The position numbers and the translations under genes are program-made. The notes under the pieces are model-generated. The model saw nothing but the letters and a program-made list of their open reading frames with translations, ran no database searches and was not told the origin of the DNA. A DNA stretch of 64,000 nt from Caulobacter soli (lineage in GTDB: Bacteria; Pseudomonadota; Alphaproteobacteria; Caulobacterales; Caulobacteraceae): positions 2,046,001-2,110,000 of the forward strand of contig NZ_CP049199.1 of assembly GCF_011045195.1 (NCBI RefSeq). The letters are read 5' to 3'. Positions 1 through 8,208 of the stretch are shown piece by piece (the stretch's first letter is position 1; each line of letters starts with the position of its first letter).

Positions 1-356
1 CCGCCGCCCTCCAGGACGACCGGATAGGGCTGCTGGTCGACGCGGGCCCGGAACGACGTCCAGTCCGGAACTCGCATGCAGATATGGTGGAAGTGCAGGC
101 CGTCGCCCTCGGGGAGGTCCCGGTCGTAGAGGTCGACCGTGCCGCTGATCGGCTGGATCAGCTCGTACTGCAGGTCGCCGACCCAGATGAAGGCCAGCTT
201 GTTGGTCTGGGTGGCCGGACCTTGCGGCGTGCTCACCGAGGTCGTGCCCTCGTAGCGCAGGAGCCGATCGATCTTGGCCCGCTGCTCGAACGCGGCCACC
301 CACTTGTCGATGTCGCGGGTGACGTAGGCGTTCTGATAGTGATGGCCTTCCAGCAT
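1..356 (-). CDS. VOC (glyoxalase-like) family protein, partial
   Basis: The reading frame starts at an ATG at 356 behind a GGAG ribosome binding site and runs off the window edge, so only about 118 N-terminal residues are visible. The pattern (HHYQNAYVTRDID near the start, then LQYELIQP and HFHHICMRV) fits the vicinal-oxygen-chelate fold of glyoxalase/dioxygenase-like enzymes, with the metal-type His and Glu spaced as in that family. It is the last visible gene of a minus-strand operon with a CoA-transferase, SDR and HIBADH-type dehydrogenase, so a role in a CoA-linked degradation route is inferred. The substrate is unknown. Confidence 0.8.
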   Translation of the reverse strand, partial: MLEGHHYQNAYVTRDIDKWVAAFEQRAKIDRLLRYEGTTSVSTPQGPATQTNKLAFIWVGDLQYELIQPISGTVDLYDRDLPEGDGLHFHHICMRVPDWTSFRARVDQQPYPVVLEGG

Positions 357-382
357 CGGGTGTCTCCTGAGGTCGGTCGAAA

Positions 383-682
383 TCAGCGCGCGACGCCGTC
401 GGCGATGACGATGCGATAGTCGGCGGCTTTCTGTCGGTGGGGCAGGGCGGCCTGATAGCCGGGACTGTCGTACCAAGCCTTGGCGGCCTCGACGGACTCG
501 AACTCCAGCACGATCACGGCGTCGGGCGCGGGACCTTCGAGCGTCGTCACCGGACCTTCGAAGACGTGCGGCTTGATTGTCCACTGGCCGTCCGGTCCCT
601 GGCGCGCCTTGGCGTTGTAGAGCGCCATTTCATCGGGATCCCGCACGGGGCTTTCGCGGAAGGCGATCAGATAGGCGGGCAT
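383..682 (-). CDS. DUF1330 family protein
   Basis: This is a 99-residue protein starting MPAYLIAFRESPV, with the central VIVLEFESVEAAKAWYDSPGYQ signature typical of DUF1330 (dimeric alpha-beta barrel, ferredoxin-like). The family is full length at about 95-100 residues. A GGAGG ribosome binding site lies just upstream. It sits between the VOC gene and the CoA-transferase in the same operon. The biochemical function of the family is not established; in this context it is probably an accessory catabolic protein. Confidence 0.85.
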   Translation of the reverse strand: MPAYLIAFRESPVRDPDEMALYNAKARQGPDGQWTIKPHVFEGPVTTLEGPAPDAVIVLEFESVEAAKAWYDSPGYQAALPHRQKAADYRIVIADGVAR

Positions 683-707
683 GGGTTCCTCCGGGCGGAT
701 GGCGGTG

Positions 708-1826
708 TCAGATCAGGTCGGCGGCGGCGAGATCGGCGATCTCGCTGTCGGTGAAGCCGGCCGAGGCCAGCACGGCGTGGGTGTCGTCGCCCACCAGGAC
801 CGGCGGGGTGACGTTGGTCTGGCCGTGGCTGCCGTCCGGACCCATCAGCCGCACCGGATTGGCGGGCGTGGGCGTGTCGGCGCATTGGACGACCGCGGCC
901 CGCGCTCGGACCTGCGGATCGTCGAGCAACTGGCTGGCGTGGTTGACCAGGGTCACCGCCGCGCCGGCCGCCGACAGGCGTTCGACCCACTCGCCCGCCG
1001 GGCGCGCCCGGAAGGCCTGCGAAAGGGCCTCGGTGGCGCGATCGGCCTCCGTGGCCTGGTGCAGGGCGGGCTTCAGATCGGGAAGGCCCAGCCCGTCGCA
1101 GAGCGCGTCCCAGGTCCGCCGCTCGGCCGAAGCGACGGCGACGAAGCGGCCGTCGGCGCATTCGTAGAGCTTGCGGTCCGGGCTGGCGGGGATAGCGTAG
1201 GGGCGATCCGACAGCGGATTGATCCCACAGGTCAGCAGCCACGTCGCCGCTTCCGACAGACTGATGTCCAGATGGCAGCCTTCGCCCGTGCGCTCCCGTT
1301 GCAGCAGCGCGCCCTGGATGCCGATCACGGCGGTCAGCGCGCCGGCCTGCAGCGACAGCGAGATCTCCGGCTGCCAGGGTAAGTCGGACTTGAGCGCGCC
1401 CAGCAGGCCCGAATGGGCCAGGTAGGACAGGTCGTGGCCCGGACGCTCGGCGTAGGGACCGGTCTGGCCGAAGCCGGTGATCGAGCACCAGATCAGCTTC
1501 GGGTTTTCGGTGCGGGCCTGGGTGTAGCCGAAACCACGGGCCTCCATGGCGCCGGGCTTGGCGGTCTCGACCACCACGTCGACCGTCCGCGCCAGGCGGC
1601 GGAGGATCTCGATGGAGGCTGGATTGCGCTGGTCCAGGGTGATGGAGCGCTTGCCCCGGCTGAGCGCGACCTGGCGGACCACCAGGCTGGGCTTGCCCTT
1701 GTCGGCCGGCGCCTCGACGCGAATGACCTCCGCGCCCTGGTCGGCCAGGCTGACGGTGCAGAACCCCCCGGGCGGCATGGCCGTGAAGTCCAGGACGCGA
1801 ACGCCCGCAAGCGGTTGGAAGCCCAT
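708..1826 (-). CDS. CaiB/BaiF family CoA-transferase (class III)
   Basis: The 372-residue protein begins with the family-typical PLAGVRVLDFTAMPPGGFCTVSLADQGAEVIRVE segment; the usual length is 370-410. Class III CoA-transferases move CoA between acyl-CoA and a free acid, and the same fold includes alpha-methylacyl-CoA racemase; the catalytic Asp should lie near residue 160-170. Its ATG overlaps the TGA of the upstream NTF2-like gene (TGATG), so translation is probably coupled. The neighbouring dehydrogenases point to activation or racemisation of an acid during degradation. Racemase and transferase cannot be told apart from sequence alone. Confidence 0.85.
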   Translation of the reverse strand: MGFQPLAGVRVLDFTAMPPGGFCTVSLADQGAEVIRVEAPADKGKPSLVVRQVALSRGKRSITLDQRNPASIEILRRLARTVDVVVETAKPGAMEARGFGYTQARTENPKLIWCSITGFGQTGPYAERPGHDLSYLAHSGLLGALKSDLPWQPEISLSLQAGALTAVIGIQGALLQRERTGEGCHLDISLSEAATWLLTCGINPLSDRPYAIPASPDRKLYECADGRFVAVASAERRTWDALCDGLGLPDLKPALHQATEADRATEALSQAFRARPAGEWVERLSAAGAAVTLVNHASQLLDDPQVRARAAVVQCADTPTPANPVRLMGPDGSHGQTNVTPPVLVGDDTHAVLASAGFTDSEIADLAAADLI

Positions 1827-2155
1827 CAGCCGCGCCGGTAGATGCTGAGACGCTCGATCCGCCCCTGGGCGTCGAGGTGGAAGAAGTTGGCCGTGCGGCG
1901 GCTGGAGCCGTCGGGCAGGTGGGTCTCGATCTCGACCGCCACGCCGTTCGGACCGGCGATGAAGGCCTGGGGCGAAGGCGAAGGAGCCGCGCCCCAGATC
2001 TGGGTGTACATGCCCCGGATCGCGTCGAGGCCGGCCAGTTCGCGGCCGTCCGGCAGAACGACGACGGCCGTTTGCGTGAACAGCGAGGCCATGCCTTCCA
2101 GGTCATGGTCGCCCATGCGGGCGTAGTAGCGATCGGCCATGTCCTGGGACGTCAT
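1826..2155 (-). CDS. NTF2-like / SnoaL-like protein
   Basis: This is a 109-residue cone-shaped alpha+beta barrel type protein: N-terminal MADRYYARMGDHDLEGMASLF helix region, then VVVLPDGRELAGLDAIRGMY, ending in the strand IERLSIYRRG. I start it at the ATG at 2155 behind GGAGCCCGCC rather than at an in-frame TTG four codons earlier. Members of this fold act as isomerases, dehydratases or binding proteins; no catalytic residue can be assigned here. The stop overlaps the CoA-transferase start. Confidence 0.75.
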   Translation of the reverse strand: MTSQDMADRYYARMGDHDLEGMASLFTQTAVVVLPDGRELAGLDAIRGMYTQIWGAAPSPSPQAFIAGPNGVAVEIETHLPDGSSRRTANFFHLDAQGRIERLSIYRRG

Positions 2156-2194
2156 GGCGGGCTCCAATTCGAGTGGGATGATGGCGAAGAGGGC

Positions 2195-3022
2195 TCAGCT
2201 GACCTTGGGGTTGGTGCTGAACAGCTTGGCCAGGTCGATCGCGCCGGTGGCCACCGCGCCGACGAAACCGCCGTCGACCGGCAGGGCCACGCCGTTGACG
2301 TAGCTGGCCGCGTCGCTGTTGAGGAACACCAGCGGCCAGGCCTGCTCGACCGGCAGAGAGCGACGGTCGATCGGCTGGGTGAAGGCGTCGATCGCCGCAT
2401 CGGGCGTGATGGTCGACTGCTGCTCCATGAACGGCGTCGAGGTCGGGCCGGGCAGGGTGCAGTTCATGCGCACGCCGCGCTTGATCAGCTTTGCCGCGTG
2501 CAACTGGGCCCAGATGATGATCGTCGCCTTGGACAGCGAATAGGCGTCGCCCGGGCCCTTCAGGCGCTCTTCGCACCAGGCCACCGCCTCCTCGTAGGAC
2601 ACGATGGCCAGCAGCGGCGTCAGGTCGGCGACCGAGCGCTGCCAGGCGAACCCGGCGGTCGAGGCGATGCAGGCGATCGCGCCGCCCTCGACGATCCGGG
2701 GAAGGAGACGATCGGTCAGCCGGCGCGGGCCGATGTAGTTGACCTTGAAGATGTCGATCGGCGCGAAGGTGGAGGGCACGCCGGCGCAGTTGAACACCGC
2801 GTCGATCTTGCCCTCGATGCGGTCGACCGCCGCGTCGATCGAGGCCGGATCGCGCAGGTCCAGGCGGTTGAACGAGGCCAGGGGCAACGTGCACTCCTGG
2901 TAGTCGAGGCCATGCACCTCGGCGCCTAGGCCGAGCAGCAGCTTGGCGGTCGCCTCGCCCATGCCGGAGAAGCAGCCGGTGATGACGACCCGCTTGTTCT
3001 TGTAGCTGAGGAATTCGGACAT
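2195..3022 (-). CDS. SDR family oxidoreductase, coniferyl-alcohol-dehydrogenase-like
   Basis: A 275-residue short-chain dehydrogenase. The cofactor motif is VVITGCFSGMG near residue 12, followed by FNCAGV (NNAG equivalent) and the catalytic Tyr-Lys as YSLSK near residue 166. The spacing before the active site (a long YEEAVAWCEERLKG insert) and the C-terminal NGVALPVDGGF resemble coniferyl-alcohol dehydrogenase-type SDRs, which oxidise aromatic alcohols with NAD. A GGGAG ribosome binding site precedes it, 10 bases after the HIBADH-like gene. The alcohol substrate is inferred, not shown. Confidence 0.85.
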   Translation of the reverse strand: MSEFLSYKNKRVVITGCFSGMGEATAKLLLGLGAEVHGLDYQECTLPLASFNRLDLRDPASIDAAVDRIEGKIDAVFNCAGVPSTFAPIDIFKVNYIGPRRLTDRLLPRIVEGGAIACIASTAGFAWQRSVADLTPLLAIVSYEEAVAWCEERLKGPGDAYSLSKATIIIWAQLHAAKLIKRGVRMNCTLPGPTSTPFMEQQSTITPDAAIDAFTQPIDRRSLPVEQAWPLVFLNSDAASYVNGVALPVDGGFVGAVATGAIDLAKLFSTNPKVS

Positions 3023-3032
3023 CGGGGTCTCC

Positions 3033-3866
3033 CTATTGCCGCGCCTGTTCGGCGGCGGCCTGGATGTTGCTGAGGCGATCGAGCATCGAGTCGGCGGCGT
3101 GCAGCAGCGCGGCCATCGACGGATCGGTGTTGGAGGCCAGCTCGCGGGCGTGGTCGACGTCCTTGCCCAGCAGCTGGCGCATGGCCGCCGCGCCTTCGGG
3201 GCGCAGCAGGCCCGGCGCCACCTTCATGGCGAAGCCCTCGGCCGACCCGGCCATCAGAGCGGCGCGCAGTTCGTCGCGGTCGAAGCCCAGCTGCTGGCCC
3301 AGGTCGAGGATTGCGGCCGCCATGCCGTAGTTGGCGATGCTGACCAGGTTGTTGAGCAGCTTGCCTTCCATGCCCCGGCCGGACGGCCCCAGGCACAGGA
3401 TCGACTTGGCGTAGGACTCCATCAGCGGACGCGCCCGCTCGATCGCCTCGGGCTCGCCGCCGACATAGACCGATAGCTCGCCACGCAGGGCGGCCGGCGA
3501 ACCGCCCGAGACGCCGGCGTCGATGACCGACACGCCGAACGCCGAGGCCGCCTTGGCCACCTCGCGCGCCAGGTCCGGCGACACCGTCGAATGGATGATG
3601 AACAGGCCGCCGTCGCCGAGCGCCTTGAACAGCGCGCCGTCGCCGACCAGGTCCTGGACGTCGGCGTCCATGCGCACGCAGACGCACAGGGCCTCGACCT
3701 TCCGCGCCACGTCGATCGCGTCGGGGGTCTTCTCGACGCCTGGCTCGTCGAAGGCCGTCATGGCCGCCGGGCTGATGTCGTAGGCGACCAGGTCGAAGCC
3801 GCTGCGGGCGATGCGCCGGGCGATGCCTTCGCCGAGGCTGCCCAGTCCGATGAAGCCGACTTTCAT
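3033..3866 (-). CDS. NAD(P)-dependent oxidoreductase, 3-hydroxyisobutyrate dehydrogenase family
   Basis: A 277-residue beta-hydroxyacid dehydrogenase. The Rossmann motif GFIGLGSLGEGIA lies at the N-terminus, a substrate-binding DAGVSGGSPAA segment sits near residue 115, and the catalytic Lys is in GRGMEGKLLNN near residue 165. I use the ATG at 3866 (MKVGFIG) because the longer frame adds residues not typical of the family. It is the promoter-proximal gene of the minus-strand operon, divergent from the AraC regulator. It probably oxidises a hydroxy-acid intermediate of the pathway encoded downstream. Confidence 0.88.
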   Translation of the reverse strand: MKVGFIGLGSLGEGIARRIARSGFDLVAYDISPAAMTAFDEPGVEKTPDAIDVARKVEALCVCVRMDADVQDLVGDGALFKALGDGGLFIIHSTVSPDLAREVAKAASAFGVSVIDAGVSGGSPAALRGELSVYVGGEPEAIERARPLMESYAKSILCLGPSGRGMEGKLLNNLVSIANYGMAAAILDLGQQLGFDRDELRAALMAGSAEGFAMKVAPGLLRPEGAAAMRQLLGKDVDHARELASNTDPSMAALLHAADSMLDRLSNIQAAAEQARQ

Positions 3867-3880
3867 GTCTGTCTCTTCCG

Positions 3881-3894
3881 CGCTCAAATGAGCG
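3881..3894. promoter_or_regulatory. Perfect palindrome in the divergent promoter region, candidate operator
   Basis: CGCTCA-AA-TGAGCG is a perfect 14-base dyad located 15 bases upstream of the HIBADH-type gene. It lies in the space shared with the AraC-family gene, so it is a candidate binding site controlling the catabolic operon. AraC proteins often bind direct repeats instead, so a different regulator is possible. Confidence 0.4.
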
Positions 3895-4154
3895 TCGTTT
3901 TATTGTCGGCCGGCCTTGAGGCGCGGCTCCGTGGTCAGTGGAATTGCATGCCTTGGGCAGGCGGGCCATCCGCGCTCGGACGGCGACGACCGTTTGGCGA
4001 AAGTTCGGCTCACTCACGCGTCTTCAGACATCGCCCCACCGTTTTGACGCTGCCGTAGCGACAAGGCGCGGGTTCCGCACGCCGCCGAGACTTGTCCGCA
4101 TGGCGTGGTCGGTGGACACTCGATCGCCCTTGTGGGGCGTGTCGAGGTCGCACA

Positions 4155-5108
4155 GTGAGCTACGCGGTCGTTACAGCCGAACCCGGATCGACGGGCTTCC
4201 TCGGCGCCCCCGGCGCGGTGGGGGCCATCGGTGATTTCAAGCTGCCGGCCCGGCGCATGGAAGTCCGACGGATCGACACCCCGACGGTCACGGCGATGAT
4301 CATCGACCTGGACCGCGACTTCAGCGTCTCGGGCAACTGGTACTCGCCCGACGTCCACTATTTCGACATGAGCCTGATCCCCCGGCCGGCGGCGTCGATG
4401 GGATGTTTCGCCGACGTCTTCGACGAGCACCTGAATTACGGCAAGGTGTTCGTGGCTCCGGCTGGCTATCGCCTGAACGGCCTGGGCGCGGACGGCCCCC
4501 AGAACAGCCTGAACGTCTTCGTGCGCGCCCATCCGCTGTTTCCCGACGAGGCGGTGCTGGGCGACGATTTGGCCCCGCTGCTGAAGGACTGCCTGCGGTT
4601 CCGCAGCGAGGCCGTGCGCCAGATCCTCGAGCGGATCGCCGCCGAGGTCCTGGCCCCGCGTTTCGCCTCCGAGGTCATGGTCGAGGGGCTGGGCCTGACC
4701 CTGCTGGCCGAGGCCGGACGCCGGCTGGAGGCCACGGCCGAAACCCTGAGCCGCAAGGGCGGGCTACCGCTGTGGCGCATCAAGCGGATCGAAGAGCGCA
4801 TCCGCGACGGCGTCGGGCCAGTGACGACGGCCGAGCTGGCCGATCTCTGCGGTCTCAGCCGTCGCCAGCTTACCCGCGCCTTCCGCGAAGAGACCGGCCG
4901 GACGATCACCGCCTTTGTCCAGGAGCTGACCGTCGAGCGGGCCAAGCGGCTGCTGTCGGAGTCCAGCCTGTCGATCGCCGAGATCGCCGGCCAGATCGGC
5001 TTCGCCACGCCCGCCGCCTTTTCGGCCGCCTTCCGCCGCGAGACCGGCGTCACGCCGCGCGCCTTCAGGGCCCGGTCGCCGATCATCCTGCCGCGTCGTC
5101 TGGCGTAG
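4155..5108 (+). CDS. AraC family transcriptional regulator
   Basis: A 317-residue regulator. The N-terminal half is an uncharacterised effector-binding region. The C-terminal ~100 residues hold the two helix-turn-helix motifs of the family: TTAELADLCGLSRRQLTRAFREETG, then LSIAEIAGQIGFATPAAFSAAFRRETGVTPRAFR. I choose the GTG at 4155, which follows a GAGG ribosome binding site; a TTG further upstream would add 21 poorly conserved residues. It is divergent from the 0-4 kb catabolic operon and is its likely local activator. Confidence 0.88.
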   Translation: MSYAVVTAEPGSTGFLGAPGAVGAIGDFKLPARRMEVRRIDTPTVTAMIIDLDRDFSVSGNWYSPDVHYFDMSLIPRPAASMGCFADVFDEHLNYGKVFVAPAGYRLNGLGADGPQNSLNVFVRAHPLFPDEAVLGDDLAPLLKDCLRFRSEAVRQILERIAAEVLAPRFASEVMVEGLGLTLLAEAGRRLEATAETLSRKGGLPLWRIKRIEERIRDGVGPVTTAELADLCGLSRRQLTRAFREETGRTITAFVQELTVERAKRLLSESSLSIAEIAGQIGFATPAAFSAAFRRETGVTPRAFRARSPIILPRRLA

Positions 5109-5311
5109 CGTCCCGGCGATGCTCCGCGCCTCGAAAATCGCACCTGAGCCAAACTATCGCCGCTGCGCCATGCCGTGTCGGCCGCCAGTAGCCTGGACAA
5201 AACCGGCGTGCTCTTCGTCGTTCACGCGACAAACGGAGCACGCGACGCGCGCGACGCGATGGACCTGGGCGATCAAGCCTGGCCGGGCGTGCGGTTAGGG
5301 TAGGAGTGAAA

Positions 5312-6115
5312 ATGATTGGTGACGATCCCCTGGATCTTGGCGGTCAGGTCGCCTTCGTGACCGGCGCGGGCCAGAGCGTGGGACGTCAGATCGCGCTCAC
5401 CCTGGCGCGTCACGGCGCCGGCGGCGTGGTGGTCAACGACTACGTCCCCGAGCGCGCCCAAGCCGTCGCCGACGAGATCGCCGCCCTGGGCGTGCCGTCG
5501 ATGGCCGCCCCGGCCGACGTCGGCGACCTGGCGGCGATCCGCGCGGCCTTCGCCCGGGCCGCCGACACCCTCGGCCCCGTTACCCTGCTGGTCAACAACG
5601 CCGGTAACGCCGGTCCCGATACGCGGATGGGCATGTCGCCGGAGTTCTGGACGACCGAGCCACGCGACTGGGACCGCTTCTTCCGGACCAACACCTTCGG
5701 CGTGATGAACTGCTCGCACGCCGCCGTTCCCGCGATGATCGAGGCGGGGAAGGGGCGGATCGTCACCATCGTCTCGGACGCCGGGCGCGTGGGCGAGGCG
5801 GGGCTGGTGGCCTATTCGGCGGCCAAGGCCGCGGCCGCCGGGTTCATGCGCGCCCTGGCCAAGGAAACCGGCCGCTACGGCGTCACCTGCAACTCCATAT
5901 CGCTGTCGACCATCATGCCGCCGATGGAGCCCGAGCAGGCCGCGGCGTTCATGGAAAGCGACCGCGTCAAGAAGCAGCTGTCGCGCTACGTCGTCCGCCG
6001 CTTTGGCCAACCCGACGATGTGGCGGCGCTGGCGCTGTTCCTGTGCTCCGACGCGGCCAGCTTCATCACCGGCCAAGTCTATCCGGTGAACGGGGGCTAC
6101 AGCTTTGCGGTGTGA
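5312..6115 (+). CDS. SDR family NAD(P)-dependent oxidoreductase
   Basis: A 267-residue classical SDR: cofactor motif TGAGQSVGRQIA near residue 16, NNAGNAG near residue 92, catalytic YSAAK near residue 170, and C-terminal FITGQVYPVNGG. The ATG at 5312 follows TAGGAG by five bases and is preferred over the GTG six bases earlier. It is first in a plus-strand set with a hotdog thioesterase and an amidohydrolase. The family reduces or oxidises hydroxyl/keto groups; the substrate is not identifiable. Confidence 0.87.
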   Translation: MIGDDPLDLGGQVAFVTGAGQSVGRQIALTLARHGAGGVVVNDYVPERAQAVADEIAALGVPSMAAPADVGDLAAIRAAFARAADTLGPVTLLVNNAGNAGPDTRMGMSPEFWTTEPRDWDRFFRTNTFGVMNCSHAAVPAMIEAGKGRIVTIVSDAGRVGEAGLVAYSAAKAAAAGFMRALAKETGRYGVTCNSISLSTIMPPMEPEQAAAFMESDRVKKQLSRYVVRRFGQPDDVAALALFLCSDAASFITGQVYPVNGGYSFAV

Positions 6116-6138
6116 AGCCAACCGCGGGCGGGGCGGCC

Positions 6139-6744
6139 ATGTCTAGCGGCGCGCCTTCGCCTCTCGGGCGCAGGCCCGGCCCCTCGGTCAGCCCGGCCTA
6201 TGTGGACATGATCGACACGTTGCGCGGCTTCCTCGATCAACTGGCCGACGCGGGACTGGACGAGGCGCAGGCCCTGGCGCTGGACCAGGATCTCCAGCAA
6301 TGGACCGAACGTCTGCGCCCGAGGCGCGTCCCGGAAAGCGAGCGAACGTTCGGCCGCGTTCAGGACGTTCCGGGGCGCGGCCAGGTGGTCAGCCCGGCCT
6401 TCATCATCGATCACCAGGACGCCTTGTCGCTACGCGCGCGCGTCACCTTCGGGGCCTTTCATCATGGCGCCAATGGCGCGGCCCACGGCGGCGTCGTGGC
6501 CCTGCTGTTCGATGAGTTGCTGGGCCTGCCGGTCAATGTCGATGTTTCGACGATCGCTCGCACGGCCTACCTGCATGTGAACTACCGCGCCATCACGCCG
6601 ATCAACAGGGAGCTGCAGGCCACGGCGACGGTCACGTCGGTCGACGGACGAAAGAAGTTCGTGCGCGGCGAACTGCGCGACGGCGACACGCTCTGCGCGG
6701 ACGCCGAAGGCCTGTTCGTCGAACTGCGCGCGGGACAACCCTAG
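6139..6744 (+). CDS. PaaI-type hotdog thioesterase
   Basis: A 201-residue protein with a C-terminal hotdog domain. The helix and its preceding loop, GANGAAHGGVVALLFDELLG near residues 110-128, match the acyl-CoA thioesterase family, followed by the strands TAYLHVNYRAITPI and the long return strands. The N-terminal ~75 residues are helical and charged and not part of the domain. It begins 23 bases after the SDR and probably hydrolyses an acyl-CoA made in the same pathway. Confidence 0.83.
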   Translation: MSSGAPSPLGRRPGPSVSPAYVDMIDTLRGFLDQLADAGLDEAQALALDQDLQQWTERLRPRRVPESERTFGRVQDVPGRGQVVSPAFIIDHQDALSLRARVTFGAFHHGANGAAHGGVVALLFDELLGLPVNVDVSTIARTAYLHVNYRAITPINRELQATATVTSVDGRKKFVRGELRDGDTLCADAEGLFVELRAGQP

Positions 6745-6801
6745 GCTGGCGACGCCAGTTCCCATCAACGACCAAGGCCGCTGGGCGGCAAGGGGACGAC
6801 C

Positions 6802-8115
6802 ATGGACATGAATGACCTCGTGATCATCAGCGTGGATGATCATATCAGCGAACCGCCGGACCTGTTCGACCGCCACCTGTCCGGCGACCTGCTGGCCAGC
6901 GCGCCCAAGCTGCGGCAGACGGCGAAGGGCACCGATTTCTGGGAATATCAGGGCCTGAAGTTCCCATCGGTGGGGCTGAACGCCGTCGTGGGCCGTCCGC
7001 CCGAGGAATACGGCATGGAGCCCAATTCGCTCCAGCAACTGCGGGCCGGCGTCTATGACGTTCATGCCCGTATCGGCGACATGGACGTCAACGGCATCGC
7101 CGCCTCGCTGAACTTCGGAAGCGTGTTCGACTTCGCCGGCGGCCGCTTGAGCAAGGCGCCTGACCGGCAATTGGCGATCCGCCACCTGCAGGCCTACAAC
7201 GACTGGCACATCGACGAATGGTGCGGCGCCTATCCGGGCCGTTTCATCCCTTGCGCCATCCTGCCGTGCTGGGACATGGACGCCACCATCGCCGAGATGA
7301 AGCGGGTCTCGGCCAAGGGCTGCCATGCGATCTCGATCAACGAGAACCCGACGGTGATCGGCCTGCCCAGCATCCACAACGCCTACTGGAAGCCGTTCTT
7401 CAAGACGGTCAACCACCTGGACATGACGATCTGCCTCCACATCGGCGGCGGCAATCCCGCGCCGCACGCCTCGATGGAGACGCCGATCGAGGCTTGGATC
7501 TCGACCATGCCGATGACCATCGCCGTGGGCGCGGCCGACTGGCTTCAGCTCGACGCATTGCAGGAATATCCCAGCCTGCGCATCGCCTTGTCCGAAGGCA
7601 GCATCGGCTGGGTGCCCTATTTCATGGAGCGCGCGGACTTCTCCAACGCCCGGCACAAGGCCTGGACCAATTCCCGCTTCCCTGGGACCATGAAGCCCAG
7701 CGACACCTTCAAGCGCCACTTCCTCAACTGCTTCATCGACGACGCGTTCGGGCTGCAGAACATCCAGCACATAGGCGAGGACAACATCGCCTACGAGTGC
7801 GACTACCCGCACTCCGACACCCTGTGGCCCGAAGTGCCGGAATATCTGTGGCCGACGGTCAAGCACCTGACGCGCGAGCAGATCGACAAGGTGACGCACA
7901 AGAACGCGATGCGGTGGTTTCGCTTCGACCCGTTCGAACACCACGATCGCAAGGATCTGACGGTTGGAGCGTTGCGCGCCAAGGCCAAGGCCGCGGGCGT
8001 GGACATCTCGCCTAAATCAAGCGGTGGGGCGCGCCCGCTTAGCGAGGGCGACAATCGCCCCGTGACCTCCGGCGACATCCTGGAAATGTTCTCCCGGCAC
8101 GACCGGGTGGCCTGA
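6802..8115 (+). CDS. Amidohydrolase family protein (amidohydrolase_2)
   Basis: A 437-residue TIM-barrel metal-dependent hydrolase. It opens with VIISVDDHISEPPDLFDRH (the D-x-H metal motif is replaced by DDH), contains the strand NEN and HIGGG segments, and ends with the family signature ECDYPHSDTLWPEV, where the Asp is a metal or catalytic residue. Relatives include ACMSD and gamma-resorcylate decarboxylases, and many uncharacterised members accompany CoA-dependent degradation genes. It lies 57 bases after the thioesterase and is followed by a strong terminator. Confidence 0.85.
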   Translation: MDMNDLVIISVDDHISEPPDLFDRHLSGDLLASAPKLRQTAKGTDFWEYQGLKFPSVGLNAVVGRPPEEYGMEPNSLQQLRAGVYDVHARIGDMDVNGIAASLNFGSVFDFAGGRLSKAPDRQLAIRHLQAYNDWHIDEWCGAYPGRFIPCAILPCWDMDATIAEMKRVSAKGCHAISINENPTVIGLPSIHNAYWKPFFKTVNHLDMTICLHIGGGNPAPHASMETPIEAWISTMPMTIAVGAADWLQLDALQEYPSLRIALSEGSIGWVPYFMERADFSNARHKAWTNSRFPGTMKPSDTFKRHFLNCFIDDAFGLQNIQHIGEDNIAYECDYPHSDTLWPEVPEYLWPTVKHLTREQIDKVTHKNAMRWFRFDPFEHHDRKDLTVGALRAKAKAAGVDISPKSSGGARPLSEGDNRPVTSGDILEMFSRHDRVA

Positions 8116-8175
8116 AGAACTTCGCCCTCCCTGGCCAAGGCCGGGGAGGGCGGTGTTTCGAAAGACGGAGCAAAA

Positions 8176-8204
8176 GGCGCGGGCCCTATCGGCCCGCGCC
8201 TTTC
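8176..8204. terminator. Bidirectional intrinsic terminator
   Basis: A perfect 10-base stem, GGCGCGGGCC / GGCCCGCGCC with loop CTATC, is flanked by AAAA on the left and TTT on the right. It lies between the convergent amidohydrolase and MFS genes and can terminate both. Confidence 0.8.
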
Positions 8205-8208
8205 GCGT

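Noticed and set aside
8125..8156. Second hairpin (CGCCCTCCC ... GGGAGGGCG) after the amidohydrolase
   Set aside because: It is a possible auxiliary terminator, but the stem is interrupted and the strong bidirectional terminator at 8176 explains the end of both genes, so it is not listed separately.
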